In this document: positions 1 through 6,054 of the stretch, one piece after another | Layout of the letters: every line of letters begins with the position of its first letter | Position numbering within the stretch: the stretch's first letter is position 1 | From: Bacillota bacterium | GTDB lineage: Bacteria > Bacillota > Clostridia > Lachnospirales > Lachnospiraceae | Direction: 5' to 3' | Assembly: GCA_023424235.1 (NCBI GenBank) | Contig: JAFAEB010000454.1 | Coordinates: forward strand, 1-7,348 | Length of the DNA stretch: 7,348 nt | Notes under the pieces: model-generated | The model's input: only the letters and a program-made list of their open reading frames with translations | Databases searched by the model: none | Told to the model about the DNA's origin: nothing | Position numbers and translations under genes: made by a program

Positions 1-42
1 TCCCTTTGCAGCTGAATAATCAAATGTCACTCTATTGCTCAT
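1..42 (-). CDS. pgi: Probable glucose-6-phosphate isomerase, N-terminal fragment (runs off left edge)
   Basis: Only the first 14 codons lie in the window, reading MSNRVTFDYSAAKG. An AAAGGAG ribosome binding site ends about 9 bases before the ATG, and a good promoter lies at 91-119, so this is a real gene start. The VTFDYS opening is typical of Firmicutes glucose-6-phosphate isomerases as I recall them (VTFDYSKA or IKFDYSK at the same place). That enzyme interconverts glucose 6-phosphate and fructose 6-phosphate in cytosolic glycolysis. The call rests on about six residues, so the gene name is a reasoned guess; that a coding start is here is much surer. Confidence 0.6.
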   Translation of the reverse strand, partial: MSNRVTFDYSAAKG

Positions 43-90
43 TTTAATGCACTCCTTTAGTCTTGTAATTACAACTTACTATTCCTTCCT

Positions 91-119
91 ATTCTATCAA
101 AGAGATACATTCAAATCAA
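91..119 (-). promoter_or_regulatory. Sigma-A-type promoter for the left-edge (pgi-like) gene
   Basis: On the minus strand a TTGATT -35 (114-119) and a TAGAAT -10 (91-96) are separated by exactly 17 bases. This places a start of transcription roughly 40 bases before the start codon at 42. It implies that the pgi-like gene has its own promoter rather than depending on read-through from the coiled-coil gene at 199-1506. Confidence 0.6.
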
Positions 120-198
120 GGGGAATTTATAATGCAAATACTGAAAGAAATGATTAAATTTTTGTACGTATTTTTTCTTAGTCAAAATATTATAAATG

Positions 199-1506
199 CT
201 AAGCTAAGAATTCTTTTAAAATATCTTCAATTAATTTGTCATCAACTGTGTTTTTATTCATTCCTTTTTTAATTGCATTTTGCAGTTTCATTTTGGTTTC
301 AATATCATTTTTTAATTTAAATTCTTTTGTTGCTGCAATTTCTTTCATCGGATCTTCTTGCATATCCTTTACCTTTTGCTCTTTTATTAGCGCTTCTTTT
401 TCTGCTAGTTCTTCTTCCTTTGTTTTGAAATTACGTCTCTCATTAATTTCACGTAATAGGGTTTCTTTCTTTTCTTGAGCAATGGTCTTACTCTCTATTT
501 TCTTTTTATCTTCTTTTTCTATTTGCTTTTCAAGTAATAATGCTCTTTTAATTTCTTCTTGTCTACGTTTTTCATCTTTCTTTCTCTCATCTTCAGCCCT
601 AACTTCTGCCTTAATTCTCTCTAGCTCAAGACGATCGGCTTCCCTCTTTCTTTCGATTGCCGCTTTTGCTTCTTTTTTAATTCTTTCCTGCTCTTCCTTC
701 ATAGCAAGCTTCTTGCTTCTAAGTTCTTCTTTCTTTAACTCACTTCTCTTTTTCTTCTCTTCTTTTTTTTGCTTCTTAGCTTTTTTAATTTCTAATACTT
801 TTCGTTGTTTATTTTGTTTTAATTTTTTCTTCTGCTCAATTTTACTTAATTTAGCTGCCTTTTCTTTTTGTTTTAACTCCTCTTTGGTTGCAGCTGTAGA
901 TGTAATTGCTTCCTTAAGACTTGCTTCCTCTAGGTTCATCTCTTTTCTATATTGCTCTAGTAGCTCAGGTTGATCAAGACCTTGTTCTAGCTTAACTTTT
1001 AAATAATTTTCTAAATAATCCTTCATGTTTAAACGTAAAATTTCTTTTTTACCACTTATATTAATAATACCTTCTAAAAGTATCAACAATCCAGTTGAAA
1101 ATAAACCCACAGTAAATGTACTAAGAATCTCTTGTTTTCCACTTTCATAAATAAGCCCTAGAATCGTACTAATAGAGCCAATTAAGACACATAGCATTAC
1201 AATTTGTCCACAAATATTTTCCCATGTTGATAACAATAATCCACAGAATCTGTGGCGTAATATGTACTTATCCACAAAAATATCCACATTATTCACACCT
1301 ATTTTTAGCTTATAGAAAGCTTCAAATTTTTTCTTCATGGATTGCACTAATTTGTTCTTTGAGGTTCCCATGTTCTCAGATGCTTTTACTAGTCTTACAT
1401 AAACTAATTCTAAAACCAATTTAATCATTACACCAATTAGACATAAACCTAACATTATGTAAATAAACATATTCCCTTCAAATAAATTTTTAATAATATC
1501 ATTCAT
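199..1506 (-). CDS. Membrane-anchored protein of unknown function with long charged coiled coil
   Basis: The 435-residue product has hydrophobic helices at about 13-37, 98-120 and 131-152. From about 200 to 400 follows an extremely Lys/Glu/Arg/Gln-rich, almost uninterrupted helix with coiled-coil character, ending in a short conserved-looking tail (about 415-435). The middle motif FVDKYILRHRFCGL, followed by STWENI, recalls a Lachnospiraceae family of conserved hypothetical membrane proteins; I know of no function for it. The start at 1506 is chosen because AAAGGGG lies 11 bases upstream; the in-frame ATG at 1527 has no ribosome binding site. The three-helix head vaguely resembles MotA/ExbB-type proteins and the rod resembles TolA, but neither is a supported homology. 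The rod should sit in the cytoplasm if the positive-inside rule holds. It appears to be transcribed alone from the promoter at 1544-1572. Confidence 0.85.
   Translation of the reverse strand: MNDIIKNLFEGNMFIYIMLGLCLIGVMIKLVLELVYVRLVKASENMGTSKNKLVQSMKKKFEAFYKLKIGVNNVDIFVDKYILRHRFCGLLLSTWENICGQIVMLCVLIGSISTILGLIYESGKQEILSTFTVGLFSTGLLILLEGIINISGKKEILRLNMKDYLENYLKVKLEQGLDQPELLEQYRKEMNLEEASLKEAITSTAATKEELKQKEKAAKLSKIEQKKKLKQNKQRKVLEIKKAKKQKKEEKKKRSELKKEELRSKKLAMKEEQERIKKEAKAAIERKREADRLELERIKAEVRAEDERKKDEKRRQEEIKRALLLEKQIEKEDKKKIESKTIAQEKKETLLREINERRNFKTKEEELAEKEALIKEQKVKDMQEDPMKEIAATKEFKLKNDIETKMKLQNAIKKGMNKNTVDDKLIEDILKEFLA
1204..1297 (+). other. Cluster of five DnaA-box-like 9-mers inside the coiled-coil protein gene
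   Basis: Reading the plus strand, TTATCCACA (1268-1276) and TTATTCACA (1289-1297) match the DnaA box TTATNCACA perfectly. TTGTCCACA (1204-1212), TAATCCACA (1237-1245) and ATATCCACA (1280-1288) each differ at one base. All five point the same way, the last two abut, and the first three are spaced 33 and 31 bases apart, near three helical turns. They overlap codons for the VNNVDIFVDKY segment (GTG GAT, GTG AAT), so coding constraint could create some of them by chance. Binding is not shown. Confidence 0.3.
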
Positions 1507-1543
1507 AACAAAAAAATCCCCTTTCATCCCATTAATTACGGCT

Positions 1544-1572
1544 ATTATAACGAATAACCATAATTTTGAAAA
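1544..1572 (-). promoter_or_regulatory. Promoter for the coiled-coil membrane protein gene
   Basis: The minus strand has a perfect TATAAT -10 (1544-1549) and a TTTTCA -35 (1567-1572, four of six consensus bases) with a 17-base spacer. Transcription would start near 1537, giving a leader of about 30 bases before the start codon at 1506. That start point leaves the alternative ATG at 1527 with almost no upstream leader, which supports the 1506 start. Confidence 0.55.
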
Positions 1573-1598
1573 GAGAGGGGAGGCCTAAATCGTTTGCC

Positions 1599-1634
1599 AA
1601 AAAATAAGATTCTCCTTAAAGAATTTCTTTTTTT
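1599..1634 (-). terminator. Weak bidirectional hairpin terminator after mtnN and the repeat array
   Basis: The core stem pairs 1607-1613 with 1620-1626, including one G-T pair, around a six-base loop (CCTTAA). It is flanked by an A-run on the left (1599-1604) and a T-run on the right (1628-1634) of the plus strand. Read on the minus strand the stem is followed by ATTTTTT, as expected for ending a transcript that comes from mtnN through the array. The stem is AT-rich and has mismatches near its base, so it may be inefficient. Confidence 0.4.
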
Positions 1635-1681
1635 CACCATTTAAATCCATCAATATAGTAAATTATCTATCTAAATAACAC

Positions 1682-1925
1682 AGGATTTGTCATATGTTGT
1701 CTACCAAAAAGTGGACATGCCCAGGAAGTAAAACTGATTACAAAGTGGTCGTGACTATAAATGGTGGTGACCAAAAATGGGTATGACCATATATGGCCGC
1801 AAGCAAAAATGGTCATGACCATATGTTGATAAACCAATCAATGGATATATTCATATATGGATATGTCCATATAAATGCATTTCCATAATTGGTCATGAAC
1901 AAACTGGTCATTTTCCTATATGGAT
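1682..1925. repeat. Degenerate tandem array of a 16-bp palindromic unit
   Basis: About 14 to 15 head-to-tail units with consensus TGGTCATGACCATATA fill the gap between mtnN and the coiled-coil gene. From 1746 to 1889 there are nine units of exactly 16 bases, starting at 1746, 1762, 1778, 1794, 1810, 1826, 1842, 1858 and 1874. A 15-base unit at 1890 and a 16-base unit at 1905 follow, and a partial one at 1921 decays into mtnN codons. To the left, units at 1682, 1697 and 1712 are more worn, with an 18-base slipped stretch at 1728-1745. The first 12 bases form a palindrome, perfect at 1810-1821 (TGGTCATGACCA). Sixteen is not a multiple of three and stops occur, so the array is non-coding. It overlaps the mtnN stop codon and would form the 3' untranslated part of its mRNA. 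Confidence 0.85.
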
Positions 1926-2614
1926 TTAATTAAAGCTTTCATAAGTTTAACGGTATGGTCTATCGCTTTCGCTTCAAATACATCATATTCCATTTGTGCA
2001 CTATCATCTGCTTTATCGGATATAGCACGTATGATTAAAAATGGAATCTGATTTAGATAAGCTGTATGGCCAATTGCAGCACCTTCCATTTCAGTACAAA
2101 ATCCTGAAAACTTATCTTGAATCCATCCTTTTTTCTTCTTATCTCCTACAAATTGGTCGCCACTTACAACTCGTCCAACAAATACACCAACATTTTCATT
2201 AGCCAGCATGCTAGCTTCTTTGGCTTTTTCCAACAAATACTTATCTGCAACAAAAATTGATGTTTCCATTCTTGGTATCACACCAAATTCATAACCAAAA
2301 TTGGTAGCATCCACATCATGATATAATACATCGGTTGATAGGACTACATCACCAATATTAATTTCATTTTTTAGAGAACCTGCTATACCAGTATTAATTA
2401 CTCCTTCTACTTCATATAGATCAATTAATATTTGAGTGCAAATGGCAGCATTTACTTTACCAATTCCAGAACGAACTATAATGATATTCTTTTCAAATAA
2501 ATTTCCTTCGTAAAAATCCATACCAGCTTTCTTAGTAATTTTTACATCAGACATGAGTTCCTTTAGTTGATTTACTTCTTCATCCATTGCACCTATAATA
2601 CCGATTTTATTCAT
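1916..2614 (-). CDS. mtnN: 5'-methylthioadenosine/S-adenosylhomocysteine nucleosidase
   Basis: This 232-residue cytosolic enzyme cleaves adenine from 5'-methylthioadenosine and S-adenosylhomocysteine, feeding methionine salvage and, via LuxS or SAH recycling, homocysteine. Full family length is present. The opening GIIGAMDEEV supplies the acid glutamate (E13, equivalent to E. coli E12), the EMEGAA motif supplies the ribose-binding glutamate (about E177, equivalent to E174), and RAISD ends in the catalytic aspartate (D200, equivalent to D197). TGIAGS (75-80) is the usual phosphorylase-like glycine loop. The start at 2614 is chosen because AAGGAGAT lies about seven bases upstream and the protein then begins MNKIGIIG, like relatives; an in-frame extension to 2764 has no family support. 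The gene is monocistronic, divergent from the murG operon, and its stop codon lies inside the 16-bp repeat array. Confidence 0.96.
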   Translation of the reverse strand: MNKIGIIGAMDEEVNQLKELMSDVKITKKAGMDFYEGNLFEKNIIIVRSGIGKVNAAICTQILIDLYEVEGVINTGIAGSLKNEINIGDVVLSTDVLYHDVDATNFGYEFGVIPRMETSIFVADKYLLEKAKEASMLANENVGVFVGRVVSGDQFVGDKKKKGWIQDKFSGFCTEMEGAAIGHTAYLNQIPFLIIRAISDKADDSAQMEYDVFEAKAIDHTVKLMKALIKSI

Positions 2615-2694
2615 TTTAACTATCTCCTTAGCTTTATTAAAATTAACTCTTCTGTTGAAGTAATGATTCTCTTTCTTAAAAACATAATACGTAA

Positions 2695-2728
2695 ATATGG
2701 TATCATATATTAAATCATATATCCATAT
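2695..2728 (-). other. Imperfect inverted repeat at the 5' end of the mtnN leader
   Basis: ATATGG (2695-2700) pairs with CCATAT (2723-2728), and ATATAT (2705-2710) pairs with ATATAT (2717-2722), around a six-base loop with a four-base bulge at 2701-2704. Transcription from the predicted mtnN promoter would begin close to 2729, so the hairpin would cap the transcript's 5' end. On the minus strand it contains TGGATATAT and ACCATAT, which resemble the 16-bp array units beyond the other end of mtnN. The AT-rich composition makes chance possible. Confidence 0.35.
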
Positions 2729-2735
2729 GCTATTT

Positions 2736-2764
2736 AATCTATACAATAAAAAACATTGCATCAA
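2736..2764 (-). promoter_or_regulatory. Candidate mtnN promoter
   Basis: On the minus strand TTGATG (2759-2764) and TAGATT (2736-2741) are separated by 17 bases and match the -35 and -10 consensus at four of six positions each. The leader to the ATG at 2614 would be about 115 bases. I see no SAM- or SAH-riboswitch-like conserved core in it. The -35 overlaps that of the divergent plus-strand promoter. Confidence 0.4.
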
Positions 2765-2783
2765 GGAAAAAAAATGCTATAAT
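2756..2783 (+). promoter_or_regulatory. Extended -10 promoter of the TSCPD-murG-MFS operon
   Basis: TATAAT at 2778-2783 is preceded by TGC (2775-2777), forming a perfect extended -10. A weak TTGCAT -35 (2756-2761) lies 16 bases upstream. The start would be near 2790, giving a leader of about 55 bases before the ATG at 2845. The leader includes a 12-bp palindrome AAATTGCAATTT (2806-2817) and an AAAGGA ribosome binding site at 2832-2837. The -35 overlaps the -35 of mtnN on the other strand, so the two promoters could compete for polymerase. Confidence 0.6.
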
Positions 2784-2844
2784 AGTCTAGGAAAAAATTA
2801 AAAATAAATTGCAATTTTACGTTTACATAAGAAAGGATTAAGAA

Positions 2845-3084
2845 ATGATATATAAAACAAAAGGTGTTTGTAGTAGTGAAATAAGTTTTGAAATCGAAGA
2901 TAATATTATTAAAAATGTAAGCTTTAAAGGCGGATGTGATGGAAACCTATCTGGTATATCAAGATTAGTAGTTGGTATGTCTGTTGATGATGTTATAAAT
3001 AGACTTGATGGAGTAACTTGTGGTCCAAAAGCTACCTCATGTCCAGATCAATTGTCTTTGGCTTTAAAAGAATGGAGGAAGTAA
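2845..3084 (+). CDS. TSCPD-domain protein (TIGR03905-type), function unknown
   Basis: The 79-residue protein is a stand-alone TSCPD domain. It carries the signature TSCPDQL at 64-70, preceded by GGCDGN (29-34), SRLV and TCGPKA. Its four cysteines (9, 31, 59, 66) fall at the spots expected for a metal-binding site. The same domain occurs at the C-terminus of some vitamin-B12-dependent (class II) ribonucleotide reductases; the small single-domain proteins are common in Clostridia and have no established role. Length matches the stand-alone family. It is the first gene of an operon: one base separates its stop from the murG start, and the GGAGG that drives murG lies within its last codons, so the two are probably translationally coupled. 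A link to cell-wall synthesis is suggested only by this position. Confidence 0.9.
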   Translation: MIYKTKGVCSSEISFEIEDNIIKNVSFKGGCDGNLSGISRLVVGMSVDDVINRLDGVTCGPKATSCPDQLSLALKEWRK

Positions 3085-3085
3085 A

Positions 3086-4150
3086 ATGAAACGTATTGTC
3101 TTAACAGGTGGAGGTACTGCCGGTCATGTAACCCCAAATATAGCTCTTTTACCAGCTTTACAAAGAGAAGGTTATGAAGTACATTACATTGGTTCTTATG
3201 ATGGAATCGAGAAAAAACTAATAGAAGGAATGAACATACCTTATTATGGAATCTCTTCTGGCAAGTTAAGACGATATTTTGATCCAAAGAATTTTACAGA
3301 TCCCTTTAAAGTTATAAAAGGATATTTTGAAGCGAAAGCTCTCATTAAAAAAATTAAGCCAGATGTTATTTTTTCTAAGGGTGGTTTTGTAACTGTCCCC
3401 GTAGTTCTTGCAGCAAAAGGAGCAAAGGTAGCTACCATAATACACGAATCTGATATGACACCAGGCTTAGCCAATCGAATCTGTATCCCATCAGCTAGTA
3501 AGGTTTGTGCGAACTTCCCTGAAACAGTTAAATATTTACCAGCTGGAAAAGCAGAACTTACAGGAACACCAATACGTAAAGAATTATTCCGAGGTAATAA
3601 AATAAAAGGACTTTCCTTCTGCAATTTTTCTGCCAACATGCCAGTCTTATTAGTAATGGGTGGTAGTACAGGGTCTGTTATTGTAAACGAAGCAGTTCGA
3701 AGTATTTTACCAGACTTATTAAAAACCTACCAAGTAATACATTTATGTGGTAAAGGTAAAGTAGATACTAGCTTAAATAATATGAAAGGTTATGTTCAAT
3801 ATGAATATATATCTAATGAGCTAAGTGATTTACTAGCTTGCTCCGATGTTGTAATCTCAAGAGCAGGTGCAAATGCTATCTGTGAATTATTAGCCTTAAG
3901 AAAACCTAATATTCTAATCCCATTATCCCAGGCTTCTAGTAGAGGGGATCAAATACTAAATGCGGAATCTTTTGAAAAACAAGGCTATAGTTTTGTTGTA
4001 AAAGAAGAAAGCTTAAATAAAGATATTCTCCTTAATGCCATTCAAACTGTATATAAAAACAAAGACATCTATATAGAAGCTATGAAAAAAAGTGTATTAA
4101 ATAATTCAATTGAAACAATCATTAAATTAATAAAGGAAGTTTCAAAATAA
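3086..4150 (+). CDS. murG: UDP-GlcNAc:undecaprenyl-PP-MurNAc-pentapeptide GlcNAc transferase MurG
   Basis: MurG adds GlcNAc to lipid I to make lipid II on the inner face of the membrane, the last cytoplasmic step of peptidoglycan synthesis. The 354 residues have the two-domain GT-B layout. The N-terminal acceptor half has GGGTAGH (8-14), SKGGFV (97-102), HESDMTPGLAN (120-130) and GTPIR (160-164). The C-terminal donor half has MGGSTGS (191-197), SRAGANAICEL with the UDP-GlcNAc glutamate (258-268, E267) and DQILNA (288-293). Catalytic motifs look intact. The segment ISSGKLRRYFDPKNFTDPFK (56-75) resembles, from memory, the second MurG paralogue of Bacillus cereus-group genomes more than the copy in the division/cell-wall cluster. 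None of murD, ftsW or ftsQ is nearby, so this is a detached copy. Whether it is the only MurG of the genome cannot be told here. Confidence 0.95.
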   Translation: MKRIVLTGGGTAGHVTPNIALLPALQREGYEVHYIGSYDGIEKKLIEGMNIPYYGISSGKLRRYFDPKNFTDPFKVIKGYFEAKALIKKIKPDVIFSKGGFVTVPVVLAAKGAKVATIIHESDMTPGLANRICIPSASKVCANFPETVKYLPAGKAELTGTPIRKELFRGNKIKGLSFCNFSANMPVLLVMGGSTGSVIVNEAVRSILPDLLKTYQVIHLCGKGKVDTSLNNMKGYVQYEYISNELSDLLACSDVVISRAGANAICELLALRKPNILIPLSQASSRGDQILNAESFEKQGYSFVVKEESLNKDILLNAIQTVYKNKDIYIEAMKKSVLNNSIETIIKLIKEVSK

Positions 4151-4167
4151 GATACTTAGGAGAAACC

Positions 4168-5394
4168 ATGGGGAAACACTTTAAGTTAACCATTAAAGCA
4201 TGCTATCTAGGATATATAACACAGGCTATAAATAATAATTTATGCCCCCTATTATTTATTATCTTTCAAACTGACTTCTCTATATCCTTAGAGTTGTTAG
4301 GAACTTTAATCTTAATAAATTTTATTACACAATTAATTGTAGATATTATAACTGTTAAAGTAATTAATCATATTGGATATAGACCTCTTATTGTCCTTGC
4401 TCATATATGTAGCTTTTTAGGATTATTAGGACTTGGTATACTTCCAAATCTGATGAAAAACCCTTATCTTGGACTAATAATTTCGGTTATAACTTATGCG
4501 ATTGGCGGCGGCCTAATTGAAGTATTAATAAGTCCAATAATTGAGAGTATTCCTAGTGATGATAAATCAGGTTCTATGAGCTTACTTCATTCCTTCTATT
4601 GCCTAGGACAAGTAATTGTTGTATTGCTCACAACACTATTGCTAGCAGCCTTCGGAAGAGATAAATGGCCATATCTTGCTGCTCTATGGAGCTTGATACC
4701 TTTTATTAATATCTTCTTATTTCTAAAGGCACCTTTACTATCACCAATAAGTGAACATGGCCAAATTACTGTAAAAGAGTTATTCAAACATAAAGAGTTT
4801 ATTTTATTTATAATAATAATGGTTTGTGCTGGTGCTTCAGAACTAACTATGTCACAGTGGTCCTCTCTCTTTGCAGAAACAGGACTAGGTGTATCAAAAG
4901 TTATGGGTGATTTATTAGGACCTTGCTTATTTGCTATATTAATGGGACTCGGCAGAGTGTTACATGGTGTCTATGGAAGTAAATATAACTTAAGAAAGTT
5001 ACTAACTATATTAACCTTTTTCTGCGTTCTTTGTTACCTTGTAACTGTATTTTCATCCTCACCTATGCTTTCCTTAATTGCCTGTGGGCTTACTGGTTTA
5101 TCTGTTAGCTTAATGTGGCCAGGCACCTTTAGTCTTGCCGCTAGTAGATTTCCATTAGGGGGAGCCTTAATGTTTGGGGTATTAGCTATATTCGGCGATT
5201 TAGGTTGTGCTGCAGGACCATATATAAGTGGCGTAATCTCTAGTTACGTATCAAAATATCAAATCAATATATTAGCTGGTGAAGATGTATCATTAAAAAT
5301 AGGTTTGCTCTTTGGAACAGTCTTTCCTCTTATATTATTAATATGTTTACTTGTATCAAAAACGAATAACAATAAAATAAAGGTAGAAGTATAA
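4168..5394 (+). CDS. Major facilitator superfamily transporter, substrate unknown
   Basis: The 408-residue membrane protein has twelve predicted helices, at about 12-32, 43-66, 73-93, 101-124, 137-161, 168-187, 209-230, 244-266, 277-295, 299-318, 331-355 and 376-396. A long charged loop lies between helices 6 and 7 (about 188-208). The motif-A position after helix 2 reads INHIGYRP, and its copy after helix 8 reads GRVLHGVYGSK. Helix 7 carries AGASELTMSQWSS, with an acidic residue followed by Trp, like a group of clostridial MFS proteins that I recall only as unnamed transporters, distantly FucP-like. AGGAGA sits five bases before the ATG, and only 17 bases separate it from murG, so it is the third gene of the operon. 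A role in moving a cell-wall sugar or recycling product fits the context but is inference; nothing in the sequence fixes the substrate. Confidence 0.88.
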   Translation: MGKHFKLTIKACYLGYITQAINNNLCPLLFIIFQTDFSISLELLGTLILINFITQLIVDIITVKVINHIGYRPLIVLAHICSFLGLLGLGILPNLMKNPYLGLIISVITYAIGGGLIEVLISPIIESIPSDDKSGSMSLLHSFYCLGQVIVVLLTTLLLAAFGRDKWPYLAALWSLIPFINIFLFLKAPLLSPISEHGQITVKELFKHKEFILFIIIMVCAGASELTMSQWSSLFAETGLGVSKVMGDLLGPCLFAILMGLGRVLHGVYGSKYNLRKLLTILTFFCVLCYLVTVFSSSPMLSLIACGLTGLSVSLMWPGTFSLAASRFPLGGALMFGVLAIFGDLGCAAGPYISGVISSYVSKYQINILAGEDVSLKIGLLFGTVFPLILLICLLVSKTNNNKIKVEV

Positions 5395-5420
5395 TTAATT
5401 ATGCAATTGATTCGTATAAT

Positions 5421-5451
5421 TATAGGGATAAAGTACTGTGTACCCCCTATA
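5421..5451. other. Nested inverted repeat after the MFS gene
   Basis: TATAGGG (5421-5427) pairs perfectly with CCCTATA (5445-5451), and inside it GTAC (5433-5436) pairs with GTAC (5440-5443) around a three-base loop. It begins 26 bases after the MFS stop codon. No T-run follows on either strand, so it is not a classic intrinsic terminator. It could protect the 3' end of the operon mRNA or be chance. Confidence 0.45.
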
Positions 5452-5467
5452 CTTCTTGCCAATCGAA

Positions 5468-5549
5468 AGACCTATGTGAAATTTATTATTGTCCTCGCTC
5501 GTTAGATAACGATTCTAACTTTCAGAGCAATATACCTTCACATAGGTCT
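5468..5549. other. 82-nt structured inverted-repeat element between convergent genes
   Basis: A perfect 13-bp outer stem joins AGACCTATGTGAA (5468-5480) to TTCACATAGGTCT (5537-5549). Inside, TATT/AATA (5487-5490 with 5529-5532), GCTC/GAGC (5497-5500 with 5525-5528) and GTTAGA/TCTAAC (5501-5506 with 5514-5519) can pair. The result is one long bulged hairpin with a seven-base apical loop (TAACGAT). It sits between the convergent MFS and HIT genes. Neither strand shows the T-run of an intrinsic terminator. No target-site duplication is obvious, and no second copy occurs in the window. It could be a structured RNA, a transcript-end barrier or a small mobile-repeat relic. Confidence 0.55.
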
Positions 5550-5599
5550 ATTTAAATCATTAGTTATATGATATGTTTTTTGATAGCATCACAAAGAAG

Positions 5600-5980
5600 C
5601 TATGCTTCCCCTTCACCGTAACTCTTATTTATCAATTCAATTTTAACGGTATCATCATTAAATCTAGGTATTAAATGAATATGATAATGGAATACGGTTT
5701 GTCCAGCAGCAACTCCATTATTTTGTAGTACATTTAATCCATCACAGCCTAGCTCTTTTTTGATAGCATTCGCCAATTTCTTTACTACAACCATGGCGTT
5801 TTTTGCACTATTTTCGTCGAGCTCAAACACATCTTTAATATGACTTTTCGACAATATAATTACATGACCCTTGTTGGCTGGAGAAATATCCATTATAGCC
5901 ATGAAGTTCTCATCCTCATATAGAGTCGAACTAGGAATTTCATTCCCAATAATCTTACAAAATACACAATTTTTATCCAT
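5600..5980 (-). CDS. HIT (histidine triad) family nucleotide hydrolase/transferase
   Basis: The 126-residue cytosolic protein carries the histidine triad H98-Y-H100-I-H102-L-I, whose middle His100 is the nucleophile. The family hydrolyses nucleoside phosphoramidates, dinucleoside polyphosphates or similar AMP conjugates; the physiological substrate here is unknown. CVFCKI (5-10) with His47 and His98 looks like the C-C-H-H zinc site seen in Bacillus Hit-like proteins. DENFMAIMDISPANKGHVII (23-42) and LNVLQNNG (82-89) are typical of the HINT-like branch. The start at 5980 is favoured because AGGAGG lies seven bases upstream and the protein then opens MDKNCVFC; an in-frame extension to 6049 would add 23 residues with no family match. 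It is a single gene, convergent with the MFS gene and divergent from the histidine kinase. Confidence 0.95.
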   Translation of the reverse strand: MDKNCVFCKIIGNEIPSSTLYEDENFMAIMDISPANKGHVIILSKSHIKDVFELDENSAKNAMVVVKKLANAIKKELGCDGLNVLQNNGVAAGQTVFHYHIHLIPRFNDDTVKIELINKSYGEGEA

Positions 5981-6054
5981 ATTTCTGCCTCCTATTTTTA
6001 TAATAAAACAAATAACGATAATGCATTTACAATTTTGCGATAAAAACATGAAAA

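Noticed and set aside
184..191. Residues HNNG of the histidine kinase (residue numbering) as proof of a dead kinase
   Set aside because: Asn-Gly variants of this motif occur in kinases that otherwise look active, and the H-, N-, F- and G2-boxes here are intact.
175..210. Hairpin TTCTTAG/CTAAGAA at the end of the coiled-coil gene as its terminator
   Set aside because: The stem is only 7 bp and AT-rich, has a 22-base loop, overlaps the last codons and is not followed by T residues on the minus strand.
236..973. Two long plus-strand open frames, Ser/Phe/Leu-rich, opposite the coiled-coil rod
   Set aside because: They mirror the Lys/Glu codons (AAA, GAA) of the minus-strand gene, giving low-complexity Ser/Phe runs, and have no convincing ribosome binding site or family resemblance.
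1682..1925. CRISPR array
   Set aside because: The units are directly adjacent with a 16-bp period and no unique spacers, and no cas gene is nearby.
2615..2735. SAM or SAH riboswitch in the mtnN leader
   Set aside because: The leader is about 115 bases, very AT-rich, and shows only one AT hairpin; no GC-rich conserved cores of those riboswitches are visible.
2806..2817. AAATTGCAATTT palindrome in the murG operon leader as an operator
   Set aside because: A 12-bp palindrome made mostly of A and T is easily met by chance in this composition, and no known operator consensus matches.
3244..3639. 131-residue minus-strand open frame inside murG
   Set aside because: It lies antisense to a well-supported enzyme gene, resembles no family and has no ribosome binding site; it is a shadow frame.
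5583..5607. ATAGC/GCTAT hairpin as the terminator of the HIT gene
   Set aside because: The stem is 5 bp, and on the minus strand it is followed by an A-run rather than a T-run.
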